Assembly: GCA_900155405.1 (NCBI GenBank)
Contig: LT700188.1
Coordinates: 1,116,001-1,180,000 of the forward strand
Length of the DNA stretch: 64,000 bases
Source of the DNA: Negativicoccus massiliensis
Lineage (GTDB): Bacteria > Bacillota > Negativicutes > Veillonellales > Negativicoccaceae
Direction: 5' to 3'
Shown here: positions 32,192 to 41,611 of the stretch, piece by piece
Numbering within the stretch: position 1 is the stretch's first letter
Layout: each line of letters begins with the position of its first letter
Notes under the pieces: model-generated
Seen by the model: the letters and a program-made list of their open reading frames with translations, nothing else
Told to the model about the DNA's origin: nothing
Databases searched by the model: none
Position numbers and translations under genes: made by a program

Positions 32192-33529
32192 ATGAAACGC
32201 TCCCAGGAATTAATTCAAGAAGAAAGCCATTATTTTGCGCCGGCAGGTCGGATTCCGTATTATCCGCTGGTCATTGATCATGCGCACGGTTCGACGCTGA
32301 CCGATGTCGACGGTAACGAATACCTCGACTTGTTGACGAGCGCCAGTGCCTTGAATGTGGGGCACACACCGGAGCCGATCGTGAATGCCATTATCGCCCA
32401 GGTCAAGAAAATGATTCATTATACTCCGGCCTACATGTACCATGAGCCTTTGGTGCATCTCGCGAAAAAAATGTGCGAGATCACGCCGGGAGATTTTGAA
32501 AAACGCGTTATCTTCGGCTTGACCGGTTCGGACGCCAACGATGCTCTGATCAAGTTCGCCCGCGGGTACACGGGTCGTCCGTACATTATTTCCTTCGTGA
32601 ACGCGTACCACGGCTCGACGTACGGTTCGATTTCCATGTCGGCGATCAGTCAAAACATGCGCCGCAAAATCGGTCCGTTGTTGCCGGGCTTCTACCATAT
32701 TCCGTTCCCGGACAGTTACCGCGGCATGTACGGGAGCGCGGAACCGAATACGGTAGAAGAATACCTCGCGCCGCTGAAAGAAATGTTAGCGACCTACGTG
32801 CCGCCGGAAGAAGTGGCGGCGGTGGTTATCGAAACATTGCAAGGCGACGGCGGCTTGTTGCAGCCGGTCGACGGTTACTTTGAAGCCTTGCAGCAGTTGT
32901 GCAAAGAGCATGGCATTCTCTTTTGCGTTGACGACACGCAGCAGGGACTCGGACGCACCGGCACATGGTGTTCGCTGGAACACTGGAAATTGGATCCCGA
33001 CCTTGTCGTTTACGGTAAATCGCTTGCGGCGGGACTGCCGCTCTCGGCCTTGGTCGGACGCAAAGAGATTATGGAAAGTCTGGATCGTCCCGCGCATTTA
33101 TTCACGACCGGAGCAAATCCGGTATGCTGCGCAGCGGCGCTTGCGACTTTGCAATACATCGAAGACAATGATTTGCTTGCGGAAAGCACGCGCAAAGGCA
33201 GGATCGCGCGCGAGCGGATGGAAGATTGGCGGGAACGTTTCGACTGCGTCGGTGACGTTCGCGGTTTAGGCCTTTCGCTCGGCGTTGATATCGTCGCCGA
33301 TAAAAAAGAGAAAACAAAAGATCCTCACGCCGCGCTCGTTATCTGCAACAGGGCTTATGAAAAAGGCGTCGTGATGATCGCTTTCACCGGCAGCGTTTTG
33401 CGTTTCCAACCGCCGCTGACGATCACGGATGAAGAACTCACCAAAGCATTGGATGTTATCGAAGAAACCTTAACGGAATGGCAGGATGGCCGGCTCGCCG
33501 ATTATAAAGTCGACGGGCAAGGCTGGTAA
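32192..33529 (+). CDS. Class III PLP-dependent aminotransferase or amino acid epimerase
   Basis: The start is the ATG at 32192 behind GAAAGGATG; the longer frame upstream runs through the T-boxes and is not coding. The 445-residue fold-type I enzyme has VIDHAHGSTLTDVDGNEYLD, FGLTGSDANDALIKFARGYT, NAYHGSTYGS and VDDTQQGLGRTGTW. The PLP lysine lies in DLVVYGKSLAAGLPLSALVG. Class III members include GABA and ornithine aminotransferases and the isoleucine 2-epimerase of lactobacilli. The isoleucine-type T-boxes upstream and the transporter downstream favour an enzyme of isoleucine supply, but this is inference. Confidence 0.88.
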   Translation: MKRSQELIQEESHYFAPAGRIPYYPLVIDHAHGSTLTDVDGNEYLDLLTSASALNVGHTPEPIVNAIIAQVKKMIHYTPAYMYHEPLVHLAKKMCEITPGDFEKRVIFGLTGSDANDALIKFARGYTGRPYIISFVNAYHGSTYGSISMSAISQNMRRKIGPLLPGFYHIPFPDSYRGMYGSAEPNTVEEYLAPLKEMLATYVPPEEVAAVVIETLQGDGGLLQPVDGYFEALQQLCKEHGILFCVDDTQQGLGRTGTWCSLEHWKLDPDLVVYGKSLAAGLPLSALVGRKEIMESLDRPAHLFTTGANPVCCAAALATLQYIEDNDLLAESTRKGRIARERMEDWRERFDCVGDVRGLGLSLGVDIVADKKEKTKDPHAALVICNRAYEKGVVMIAFTGSVLRFQPPLTITDEELTKALDVIEETLTEWQDGRLADYKVDGQGW

Positions 33530-33540
33530 GGAGGGACATT

Positions 33541-34644
33541 ATGGAACAAGTCAACTGGCGTAACGTAGTCAAGCTGAGCGGGGCGTACATCGCCTACCTC
33601 ATCGGTTCGGGCTTTGCCACGGGGCAGGAAGTATTACAGTTTTTCGTTTCGTACGGCATGAACGGTTTGTACGGCGCGTTGATCAGTGCCGTTTTGTTCT
33701 GCTCCATCGGCGTGATCGTCATGCGCAAGGGACATGAACTGCAGCTCGCACGGCCGTCGCTGATTTTCCGTCATTATTGCGGCAATTATTTGGGACGCGC
33801 GATCGAGTATTTCACATTGCTCTTCATCTTTTCGATCGTCGTCATCATGATCGCGGGTTCGGGCGCCATCGCGGAAGAATATTTCGGCGTGCCGTCCGCG
33901 GTCGGCTGGCTCGGCATGGGCGTTGTCGCGATGATCACGGTGCTCGCCGGTTTGCGTCGCCTGGTCGATATCATCGGCGCGATCGGACCGTTTATCGTCG
34001 TCTTTACCGTCGCCGTCGGCATGTACACATTTTTTCATGATTTCAATTGGACGACTGCGCCGGTCGCGACGACGACGGCCGCGCTTGCTGTCCGACCGGT
34101 CGCGCACTGGTGGCAGGCGGGAACATTATTCTTTTGCTACAATATGCTCGCCGGCATGGTCTTTTTCACCGAACTCGGCGCCCAGGCCTCGAGTCGTAAA
34201 GAAGCGGGTATCGCCGGTTTTTACGGCGGCTTCTTCCTGATGCTGACGGTCGTCGGCATGCTGTGCGGCATGCTCGCCAACTTCGACGCCGTGATCGGTT
34301 TGCAGGTGCCGAATCTGTACCTCGGCGCGAAGATCAGTACGCTGGTCGCGCTCGTTTTCTCCGTCATCATCATGCTCGGAATCTACTCGACCACCGCGCC
34401 GATGTATTGGCTGATCAAAAATGAATGCTTGAAAGTCGTTCCGCAGCGTTGGGAAACCGTATTGACCGTTGCGCTCGGCGCGGTATTCATGCTCGGCGGT
34501 TCGTTCCCGTTCGGGAAATTGGTATCGCTCATTTATCCGTTTGTCGGCTATGTCGGCATCGCGCTGGTTCTCGTCGTCTTTGCCCGCACGCTCTTCAGAA
34601 GCTCGTCCAATGACGCGCAAGGCGATGTGCAGACGGTGGATTAA
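33541..34644 (+). CDS. YkvI-family membrane transporter
   Basis: A 367-residue polytopic protein with about ten transmembrane segments. The N-terminus VVKLSGAYIAYLIGSGFATG, with an unwound Gly-rich first helix, is typical of the YkvI family and of the wider amino acid/sodium symporter fold. It starts 11 bases after the PLP enzyme gene behind AAGGAGGG, so it is controlled by the same T-boxes. A role in uptake or export of a branched-chain amino acid or its D-form is a reasonable guess, not shown by sequence. Confidence 0.85.
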   Translation: MEQVNWRNVVKLSGAYIAYLIGSGFATGQEVLQFFVSYGMNGLYGALISAVLFCSIGVIVMRKGHELQLARPSLIFRHYCGNYLGRAIEYFTLLFIFSIVVIMIAGSGAIAEEYFGVPSAVGWLGMGVVAMITVLAGLRRLVDIIGAIGPFIVVFTVAVGMYTFFHDFNWTTAPVATTTAALAVRPVAHWWQAGTLFFCYNMLAGMVFFTELGAQASSRKEAGIAGFYGGFFLMLTVVGMLCGMLANFDAVIGLQVPNLYLGAKISTLVALVFSVIIMLGIYSTTAPMYWLIKNECLKVVPQRWETVLTVALGAVFMLGGSFPFGKLVSLIYPFVGYVGIALVLVVFARTLFRSSSNDAQGDVQTVD

Positions 34645-34650
34645 GACACT

Positions 34651-34681
34651 AAAAAAGCTCTCCCGAGGGAGAGCTTTTTTA
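34651..34681 (+). terminator. Terminator shared by the YkvI gene and convergent bioB
   Basis: AAAAAAGCTCTCCCGAGGGAGAGCTTTTTT is a strong stem with A/T runs on both sides, usable in both directions. Confidence 0.9.
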
Positions 34682-34703
34682 GTTGTTTGGAGAATTAGTA
34701 AGA

Positions 34704-35726
34704 TCAGGCTTCTTCCGCGACGGGACGAAGCACGGGGCGGGTGAAACCGAGACCGAGATCGCGTACCATCACGCGATCCGCTTTGGGATCCCGACCGCCG
34801 GTAGTGAGGTAGCCGCCGACCATGATGCCGTTCAGACCGGCATTCAGCGCGTACGCCTGCAGATCGCGCAAGTTGACTTCGCGACCGCCGGCGGTGCGGA
34901 TCAAAGCCCGCGGCAAAATGAAGCGGAAAACCGCAAACGTCCGCAGAATTTCCAGCGGCGAAAGCGATTTGTTGTTTTCAAAAGGCGTGCCTTTAATCGG
35001 ATTCAGAATATTGAGCGGTATGGAATCGACGCCGAGTTCTTTCAGCGTAAACGCCATTTCGACGCGCTGTTCGTTCGTTTCGCCCAAGCCGAGAATCCCG
35101 CCCGAGCAGACGCGAATACCGACCTCCTGCGCCGCCTTCAATGTCGTTAATTTATCTTCGAAAGTATGCGTTTGGCAAATGTCCGGGAAATGGCTCGGAG
35201 CGGTTTCGATATTGGAATGGTAACGGGTGACCCCGATATCTTTGAGTTGTTGTAATTGGTCTTTGCTGACGAGTCCGAGTGAGCAACAGATTTCGATGCC
35301 CACTTCCTCACGGATGCGTTTGAGCGCGCGCACGATGCCTTCAAATTCGCGCGGATTGCCCTGGTTGCGTCCGCTGGTGACGATGGAGAAACGCACCGCG
35401 CCGGCCTCTTTGGCTTTCTTCGCGGCATCGACTAAGACGTCTTCATCGAGGAGAGGATATTCTTTTACCCCGGTATTATAGTAAGAAGATTGCGCGCAAA
35501 ACGCGCAGTTTTCCGGGCAACGACCGCTGCGCGCGTTGATGATCGCGCAGAAATCAACACGATGACCATTGTACTTCTGACGGATTTTGTCCGCCATCGC
35601 CATTAAAAGCATCGTATTTTCATCACCGGTGTTGATTAGGGAAATGCCTTCTTCTTTCGTAATTTCACCGCCGTCGAGAACACGGTCGGCCAGCGCAATA
35701 ATTTGCGCGCAATTTGCGTCCATCAT
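34704..35726 (-). CDS. bioB: Biotin synthase
   Basis: Radical SAM enzyme that inserts sulfur into dethiobiotin. The cluster motif GRCPENCAFCAQ has Cys70, Cys74 and Cys77. HSNIETAPSHFPDICQTH, CSGGILGLGETNEQRVEMAF and NILNPIKGTPFE are conserved family segments. At 340 residues it is complete. The start may be either of two adjacent ATGs (35726 or 35723); the GGGGTGGA site better suits the second. No other biotin synthesis genes are adjacent, but the upstream region holds a candidate BirA-type operator. Confidence 0.96.
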   Translation of the reverse strand: MMDANCAQIIALADRVLDGGEITKEEGISLINTGDENTMLLMAMADKIRQKYNGHRVDFCAIINARSGRCPENCAFCAQSSYYNTGVKEYPLLDEDVLVDAAKKAKEAGAVRFSIVTSGRNQGNPREFEGIVRALKRIREEVGIEICCSLGLVSKDQLQQLKDIGVTRYHSNIETAPSHFPDICQTHTFEDKLTTLKAAQEVGIRVCSGGILGLGETNEQRVEMAFTLKELGVDSIPLNILNPIKGTPFENNKSLSPLEILRTFAVFRFILPRALIRTAGGREVNLRDLQAYALNAGLNGIMVGGYLTTGGRDPKADRVMVRDLGLGFTRPVLRPVAEEA

Positions 35727-35772
35727 TCCACCCCGTTCATGCTGTAACTGTTTTTGTATTTTTATGTTTACT

Positions 35773-35831
35773 CTTATATTGTAACGGCATTAACAATATA
35801 AGTCAACGATAAAAATTTAATACGGTTTACA
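35773..35831 (-). promoter_or_regulatory. bioB promoter and operator region
   Basis: On the minus strand TTGACT (complement of 35801-35806), 17 bases, TACAAT (complement of 35778-35783). Two operator-like patterns overlap it. One is TGTAAAC (complement of 35825-35831), 17 bases, GTTGACT, resembling the BirA box TTGTAAACC..GGTTTACAA, with one half-site covering the -35. The other is a perfect 10-bp inverted repeat CTTATATTGT / ACAATATAAG (35773-35802) covering the -10. Confidence 0.7.
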
Positions 35832-35854
35832 AATAAAAGATCCGCACGGATGAT

Positions 35855-35884
35855 TTGCGTTCTCTCTCTGTCATGCCGTACAAT
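35855..35884 (+). promoter_or_regulatory. Promoter of the MocR-type regulator gene
   Basis: TTGCGT (35855-35860), 18 bases, TACAAT (35879-35884), 22 bases before the ATG at 35907. It is divergent from bioB. Confidence 0.55.
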
Positions 35885-35906
35885 AAAGTTATTAATGGAG
35901 GAACGC

Positions 35907-37283
35907 ATGACAGCTACCAAAGAGCCGCCATTACATTTGCGGCTATACCGCGCGATGCGCGAAAAAATTGAAATCGGCGTCTGGCCGGCCGGCATGCGGT
36001 TACGTTCGGTACGCGCGCAGGCGGCGGAACTCGGCGTCAGCAAATTTACCATTGAACGCGTGTACGGCAGGCTCGCGAGTGAGGGCTATATCGTGGCGAA
36101 AAATCGCGCGCGCTTTACCGTGATGCCGCAACTGACGATCCGACAGCGTCCTACGCGGCCGCAGCCGCGCGCTAAGGCCGAAATCACGTATCGCTATGAT
36201 TTGGCGCAAAGCGGCATGGATCGTGACGGCTTTTTATTCGCCGCGTGGCGGCGTTCGCTTTCGCGGATATTTCACGATGAAAAACGCCTGTTGCGTTACG
36301 GCGATATTCAAGGCGAACGGGAACTGCGCGAAGCGTTGGCGCAATACGGCGCTCAGGCACGGGATACGCGCGCGCATGCCGACGACATCATCATCGGTTC
36401 GAATACGCAGCAATTATTGCGGATTTTAGCCAGCCTTTTGCAAACGGATTACGGGGAAGTTTTGTTTGCGGAAACGGAATTTCCGTTGGGCGTGGATACG
36501 ATGAGCGATGCGGGATTCACCGTGCGCATGTTGTACGGCGGACACGCGGAACTTTTGCAGCCGCCGTTGCAAAATGCTCGCAAGCGCATTCTTTACGTGT
36601 TGCCGTCGCTGGCGTATCGCGCGGCGGATGTGATGCCCGCGCAGATCCGCGCCGAACTTTTATCATGGAGCGAGCGCACGGACGGACTGATCATCGAAGA
36701 CGATTTTGACAGCGAACTTTCTTACTACGGCGCACCGGTCGCCTCGTTGCAGGGGATGGGCGACGGCACGCGCGTCGTCTATATCGGCGCGCTTTCCAAA
36801 GTGCTGCCGCCGTCGTTGCGTTTGGCGTACATGATTTTACCGCCGGATTTGCTGCAACGTTTTTTGGCGCGCCGCGAGTTGTATCGTCAGACGGCGTCGG
36901 TGGCGGAGCAACTGGCGCTGGCGGATTTTATTGAGCGCGGGCACCTCACGCGGCAGATTCGCCGTTTGCGTAAACTGTACGCGGAAAAAGGAGAGCTGCT
37001 GACGAACGCATTGCAGCAGACCTTCGGTGACGCGATCCGGATCGACGCGCCGACCGCGGGCATTTATTTGCCCGTGTATGTCAAAACCGCCGCGTCCCGC
37101 GCCGCCTTGGTGCGCGCCGCCGCTCGGCGCGGGCTGCATTTGCGACGGGTGAAACCGCAGCATAATGAACCGGTCAACGAACGCATGCTATTGCTTTCCT
37201 TCGGTGAAATTGAGCGCGACGATATGCCGGAGGTCAGCAAAATATTATACGCGGCGTATCAAGATACTTTGAAGGAGGCCTGA
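35907..37283 (+). CDS. MocR/PdxR-family transcriptional regulator
   Basis: GntR-type winged helix fused to an aminotransferase-like effector domain. The ATG at 35907 follows ATGGAGGAACGC; the longer frame from 35850 has no such site. Residues about 8-75 are the wHTH (LHLRLYRAMREKIEIGVWP, ELGVSKFTIERVYGRLASEG). Residues about 110-458 are a fold-type I PLP domain, with the likely PLP lysine in YIGALSKVLPPSLRLAY and GLIIEDDFDSELSYYG before it. Such regulators often control PLP or amino acid genes. Its target could be bioB or itself; neither is proven. Confidence 0.92.
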   Translation: MTATKEPPLHLRLYRAMREKIEIGVWPAGMRLRSVRAQAAELGVSKFTIERVYGRLASEGYIVAKNRARFTVMPQLTIRQRPTRPQPRAKAEITYRYDLAQSGMDRDGFLFAAWRRSLSRIFHDEKRLLRYGDIQGERELREALAQYGAQARDTRAHADDIIIGSNTQQLLRILASLLQTDYGEVLFAETEFPLGVDTMSDAGFTVRMLYGGHAELLQPPLQNARKRILYVLPSLAYRAADVMPAQIRAELLSWSERTDGLIIEDDFDSELSYYGAPVASLQGMGDGTRVVYIGALSKVLPPSLRLAYMILPPDLLQRFLARRELYRQTASVAEQLALADFIERGHLTRQIRRLRKLYAEKGELLTNALQQTFGDAIRIDAPTAGIYLPVYVKTAASRAALVRAAARRGLHLRRVKPQHNEPVNERMLLLSFGEIERDDMPEVSKILYAAYQDTLKEA

Positions 37284-37284
37284 G

Positions 37285-38565
37285 ATGGCGAAACGATTTC
37301 GATTTATTCACTGTGCGGACTTGCATCTAGGAACGCCGTTGGCTATCCGGGAAGCGCCGTCACGGTACTGGGAAAAAACATTGCGGGAAGCGACTTTTCA
37401 AGCGTTCCGCAACATTGTCGATACGGCGATTGAAAAACGAGTCGCCGCGATAGTGATCGCCGGTGACGTATATAATTCGGCGGACCACAGTTTACCGGCG
37501 CAGCTGGAATTTTCGCGCGAACTGTTTCGCGCGGCCAATGCGGGCATCAGCACGTTTATCGCGCACGGCAACCACGATCCGGTGAGCGCGTGGCAGGCGC
37601 AGGTGCCGTTGCCGCCGACCGCGCATGTGTTCAGCGCGGACAAAGTGGAAGGTTTGCCGCTCGTGGTGGAAAATGAAACCGCCGCGATGATTTACGGTCG
37701 AAGCTATGCGACGATGCACACGGACGGTCGCTGGGCGCCGGATTATGCGCGCGGCGAAACCGATCCGTACGCGATCGCCGTCATGCACACGCAGGGACCG
37801 AAAGCGGCGTCGGAAGGTCCGTATGCGCCGCTCAGCTGGGACGAGATTCGTCAAAGCGGGATCGATTATTGGGCGCTCGGCCATGTGCATACGCGCGAGG
37901 TGCTCTCGGAAGATCCGTATGTCGTCTATCCCGGCAACGCGCAAAGTCTGACGGCGGCGGAAACCGGTCCCCGCGGCTGCTACCTTGTCGAAGTGGGCAG
38001 TCACGGCACGACGATGCTCGAATTTATCGCGACTGATGCCATTCGCTCGGAAACATGGGAGTTTTCCGTGACGGATCTGACGGACGTGGAGATGTTCATC
38101 AAAGCGGTGTTGGCAAAACGGCAGGAGCGTCGTCAGGAAGTGGGCAAACCCTTGCTCGTGACCTTGGTCGTGAACGGGCGCGGCGTGCTGCATCAGGTGT
38201 TTTCTGATCCGGCGGCGCGACAGTCCATTCTTGCACGCTTAAATGAAGAAGAAGAAATGAAACATATCTTCGTGTATTGTCGCGCTCTTTTCGATCAGAC
38301 GACGGCGGCGGTCGATTGGCAGGCGCGGCGGGAGATTCCGGATGCGACGGGCGATTATCTGCGCGCGGTAGATAGACTGCGCGCCATGTCGCCGGAGGAG
38401 CGGCATTACGCGTTGCGGCAGGCCGTCGCGGCGCGACCGGAATGGGAACGCTACGCGCGTTACTTCGGCGAACTCAGCGACGAACGCTTGGAAACGGCAC
38501 TCCGCCGCGCGGAAATAGCGGGGGCACAACGAATATTGGGGGATAACGGCGATGAAGCTGACTGA
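37285..38565 (+). CDS. DNA repair exonuclease, SbcD/YhaO-like
   Basis: Metallophosphoesterase subunit of an SbcCD/Mre11-type nuclease. Metal-binding motifs are FIHCADLHLGTPL, VIAGDVYNSADHSLPAQ, TFIAHGNHDPVSAW, AVMHTQG and YWALGHVHTREVL. The 426-residue length and C-terminal extension match Firmicute YhaO. It starts one base after the MocR gene's stop codon region behind GAAGGAGG. It overlaps the next gene, its probable ATPase partner, by 14 bases. Confidence 0.92.
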   Translation: MAKRFRFIHCADLHLGTPLAIREAPSRYWEKTLREATFQAFRNIVDTAIEKRVAAIVIAGDVYNSADHSLPAQLEFSRELFRAANAGISTFIAHGNHDPVSAWQAQVPLPPTAHVFSADKVEGLPLVVENETAAMIYGRSYATMHTDGRWAPDYARGETDPYAIAVMHTQGPKAASEGPYAPLSWDEIRQSGIDYWALGHVHTREVLSEDPYVVYPGNAQSLTAAETGPRGCYLVEVGSHGTTMLEFIATDAIRSETWEFSVTDLTDVEMFIKAVLAKRQERRQEVGKPLLVTLVVNGRGVLHQVFSDPAARQSILARLNEEEEMKHIFVYCRALFDQTTAAVDWQARREIPDATGDYLRAVDRLRAMSPEERHYALRQAVAARPEWERYARYFGELSDERLETALRRAEIAGAQRILGDNGDEAD

Positions 38566-41533
38566 TTTACAACTGCAACGTTACGGCATTTATCAAAATG
38601 TTTCCTGGCAGCCGCCGGCCGCCGGACTGACCGTTATCTGCGGCGAAAATGAAAGCGGCAAAACGACGCTGCTGCAATTTGTACGCGACATGTTGTTCGG
38701 TTACCGACGCGGCAAACGGCGCGGTCGCAAAGGCAATTTGGCGGTCGAACTGGCGAATGGTCGGGTGTATCGTATTCATCGCGATGAAGGGGAAACGAAA
38801 GTCACGGACGATCGTCTGGAAACGATTGTCGGCGAACCGGCGGATTTATGGTGGAACGGTTTGGACCGCAAGACGTATGAGCAGGTTTTCGCGATCGGGC
38901 TGGAAGATCTGCAGGGCGCGGCAATTCTCGCTCAGGATGATGTCCGCGCGGGCTTTTTGAGTATGCAGGGCGGCGAGCAGTTGGCGCGCACCCAGCAGGA
39001 CGTGGCGAACGCGCGGGAAGAATTGCTGGTGGCGTCGCCGCAGGGCAAACGCGTCATCAATCAATTGCTAAATGATTGGCAAAAGGCGCAAAATGATGTC
39101 GCGGCGCTGGCCGGGGAAGAGGAAGAATTCGCCGCCATTCGTCGCGAACAAAACGAAGTCGACGCGCAAATCAAAGCGGCGGAAGAAGCCATTGCCGCGC
39201 TCGATGTGCGCGATCGCACGATGGATAAGCAGATCGGCGCGTGGGAATACTATCGGGAAGGCATCGAAACGAAACGGCGCCTGGATTTGTGCAGCACGAT
39301 CGAGCATTTTCCCGCCGACGGCAAAGAGCGCTGGAATAAATTGGTGCAGCGCATGGCGGATGTCAACGAGCAGCGCGAAGCGGTACAACAAAAACTCGCG
39401 GCGATTGCGCCGACCGCGCGGCAGGATGTAGTGACGCTCGAACCGGAGCGCGATGAAATCGCCGCGCTCTATCGGGAAAGCGAACGTTGGCGCGAACTGC
39501 GAAATGAAGAGATCGCGAAAAACGAGGCGCTGGCCGCTTGGCAGCAGGAATTCGCGGCGCGTACGGAAACCATGACCGCGTGGCCGATGGCGGAGACTGC
39601 GAAACTCGGCACCGTGGACTGGACGAAAGGGCGGGAACTTGCGGCGCAGTTGCTGCGACGTGATAACGAACTGCATTACTGGGAAAATGATGAGCCGGTG
39701 ATCGAAGCCGCGCAGGAAATTAAAACGGACGACGTACCGCGCCTGACCGATGAAGGCGAATTCCAAAAGTGGGAGCAGGAAGGGCAGGAAATGCTGCTGC
39801 TTGCGCGTGAAAAGAAGCACTTAACCGATGAGATCGAGTGGTTGGAAACATTGCCGGTCAAACGGTACTCCGCGTTTTTCTGGCTGGGCTTTTTACTCGT
39901 CCTGGGCGCGCTCGCGGCGTTTTATCTTTACTTCACCGGCGGTCTCGGCATGGAGGCATTGTACATTGTCGGCGGCGCGTTGGCGCTTTCCCTGCTGTGC
40001 TTTTATTGGAACTATCATAAGAGCCATCAAAATGAATATCGTCTGGCCAAACTGAACGCGCGGCTGGCGGAACTGCAGGGGCGGCAGACGGAATTGGCGC
40101 AACGTCTGGAACTTGCCGTGCCGGAAACGGAAGGCGAACTCGAAAATTTCCGGCAGGAACTGGAAACGGCTCGCCGTGATTTTTATCGCTACCAAACGCA
40201 ACTGCAGGCGATCTCTTGGCAGGCGGAAAGCGAACGCCGGCAACGCTTGGAACACGAAAAATGGGCCGCGCGCGGCGCGAAATTGCGCGCCGATCGCGAA
40301 ATTTCCGAAAGTGAGTGGACGAAGTGGCTGGCCGCTGAACATTTGCCGCCGACCGAGGCGGCGGAACTCGATTTACGACAAGCGCAATGGCAGGAACTTT
40401 TCACGGCCAAAGGCGAAGGCGAAATTTTGCGCGTGCAGTTGGAGCGGATTGACCGGCAATTGACCTCTTACACCGAGCGAACGGCATCGCTTTTGCAACG
40501 CATCGGCGAAACCGCGCCGGCAACACCGGAAACGATCATCGAATTGGCGGATCGGTATCAGGAACAGATGCTGCAATGGCAAAGTTTGCAGGAAAAAAAT
40601 CGGCGCCATGAAGAATTATCTAAAGAAAAAGCGTTGCTCGATGAGCGCTGGACATTGTGCGAGAACGAAATGAACGCGTTGCTCGCGCTGGTGAACGCCA
40701 AAGACGCCGCGGAGTTCGTCGATAAAGTGAGCGCGTATGAAGAATGCGACCAGCTGCGCAAAGATTACGAACGCGTACGGCAAAATCTGCGACTGTACGC
40801 GGGCGGCGAAGCAGAATTTAACCGCCTCTGGCTGCAGCTGGAAACCGGCGCGTATGAAACGTGGCTGGATCGGCGCGATCAGTACGAACGCTCGCTCAAT
40901 CAGCGCAAAACCGAGCTCACGCAACTGCGTCAACGGGAAGGCGCGCTGCAAAGCGAATTGGCGCGTTTGATCAAAGACGATCGCCTCACCAAGGCGCTGG
41001 AACGTCGCGCCCAAGTGGAAACGCAACTGCAAGCGACCGTGGACGATTACCTCGCGCTTGTCGTGAGCGAATACCTGCTGAATGAAGCGCGTCGCGCCTA
41101 TGAAGCGGACGGCAAACCGAATGTGATCGCGCGCGCCGGACAGTACCTCTCGCAGATGACGAGCGGTTGTTACACGCTCGCGTTGACCGCCGAAGGCGTC
41201 GTACAGACCATCGACAGCACGCACAGCACGAAAGAAGCCGCGATCTGGTCCAGCGGTACCGGGGATCAGGTGTATCTCGCGTTGCGTTTGGCGCTGGCGC
41301 TCGCGTTCGGCGAAAAAACGGAACCGATGCCGATTATTTTAGATGATATTTTCGTGCGCTTTGACGAAACGCGGCAGCGGGAAACATTACGTTTTCTGCT
41401 GGCATTCGCGCGGACGCGACAGGTGTTACTGTTCACCTGCCACCAACGCACCGCGGAATTGGCCAAAGAAGTGGATGCGGACAATCACGGCCATTACTAT
41501 CGTTTGCGTTCCGGCACGATCAGCGCGGAATAA
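38552..41533 (+). CDS. YhaN-like AAA ATPase with coiled coil (SbcC/Rad50-related)
   Basis: The 993-residue partner of the upstream nuclease. Walker A ICGENESGKTTLLQF lies near residue 30. Long coiled coils fill the middle. The signature-like IWSSGTGDQVYLALRLALALAF and Walker B MPIILDDIFVRFDE lie near the C-terminus. Two adjacent hydrophobic segments (FFWLGFLLVLGALAAFYLYF and LYIVGGALALSLLCFY, about 448-486) interrupt the coiled coil where Rad50/SbcC would have the zinc hook. This suggests membrane anchoring, as in YhaN. Confidence 0.92.
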   Translation: MKLTDLQLQRYGIYQNVSWQPPAAGLTVICGENESGKTTLLQFVRDMLFGYRRGKRRGRKGNLAVELANGRVYRIHRDEGETKVTDDRLETIVGEPADLWWNGLDRKTYEQVFAIGLEDLQGAAILAQDDVRAGFLSMQGGEQLARTQQDVANAREELLVASPQGKRVINQLLNDWQKAQNDVAALAGEEEEFAAIRREQNEVDAQIKAAEEAIAALDVRDRTMDKQIGAWEYYREGIETKRRLDLCSTIEHFPADGKERWNKLVQRMADVNEQREAVQQKLAAIAPTARQDVVTLEPERDEIAALYRESERWRELRNEEIAKNEALAAWQQEFAARTETMTAWPMAETAKLGTVDWTKGRELAAQLLRRDNELHYWENDEPVIEAAQEIKTDDVPRLTDEGEFQKWEQEGQEMLLLAREKKHLTDEIEWLETLPVKRYSAFFWLGFLLVLGALAAFYLYFTGGLGMEALYIVGGALALSLLCFYWNYHKSHQNEYRLAKLNARLAELQGRQTELAQRLELAVPETEGELENFRQELETARRDFYRYQTQLQAISWQAESERRQRLEHEKWAARGAKLRADREISESEWTKWLAAEHLPPTEAAELDLRQAQWQELFTAKGEGEILRVQLERIDRQLTSYTERTASLLQRIGETAPATPETIIELADRYQEQMLQWQSLQEKNRRHEELSKEKALLDERWTLCENEMNALLALVNAKDAAEFVDKVSAYEECDQLRKDYERVRQNLRLYAGGEAEFNRLWLQLETGAYETWLDRRDQYERSLNQRKTELTQLRQREGALQSELARLIKDDRLTKALERRAQVETQLQATVDDYLALVVSEYLLNEARRAYEADGKPNVIARAGQYLSQMTSGCYTLALTAEGVVQTIDSTHSTKEAAIWSSGTGDQVYLALRLALALAFGEKTEPMPIILDDIFVRFDETRQRETLRFLLAFARTRQVLLFTCHQRTAELAKEVDADNHGHYYRLRSGTISAE

Positions 41534-41536
41534 AAT

Positions 41537-41568
41537 AAAAAAGCGAAGACATTGTCTTCGCTTTTTTT
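41537..41568 (+). terminator. Intrinsic terminator, probably bidirectional
   Basis: AAAAAAGCGAAGAC, ATT, GTCTTCGCTTTTTTT. It can also serve the transglycosylase gene on the other strand. Confidence 0.9.
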
Positions 41569-41611
41569 GTATCTTTTGTGATCATCCGACGTAAAAAATG
41601 CGCGCGACTCT

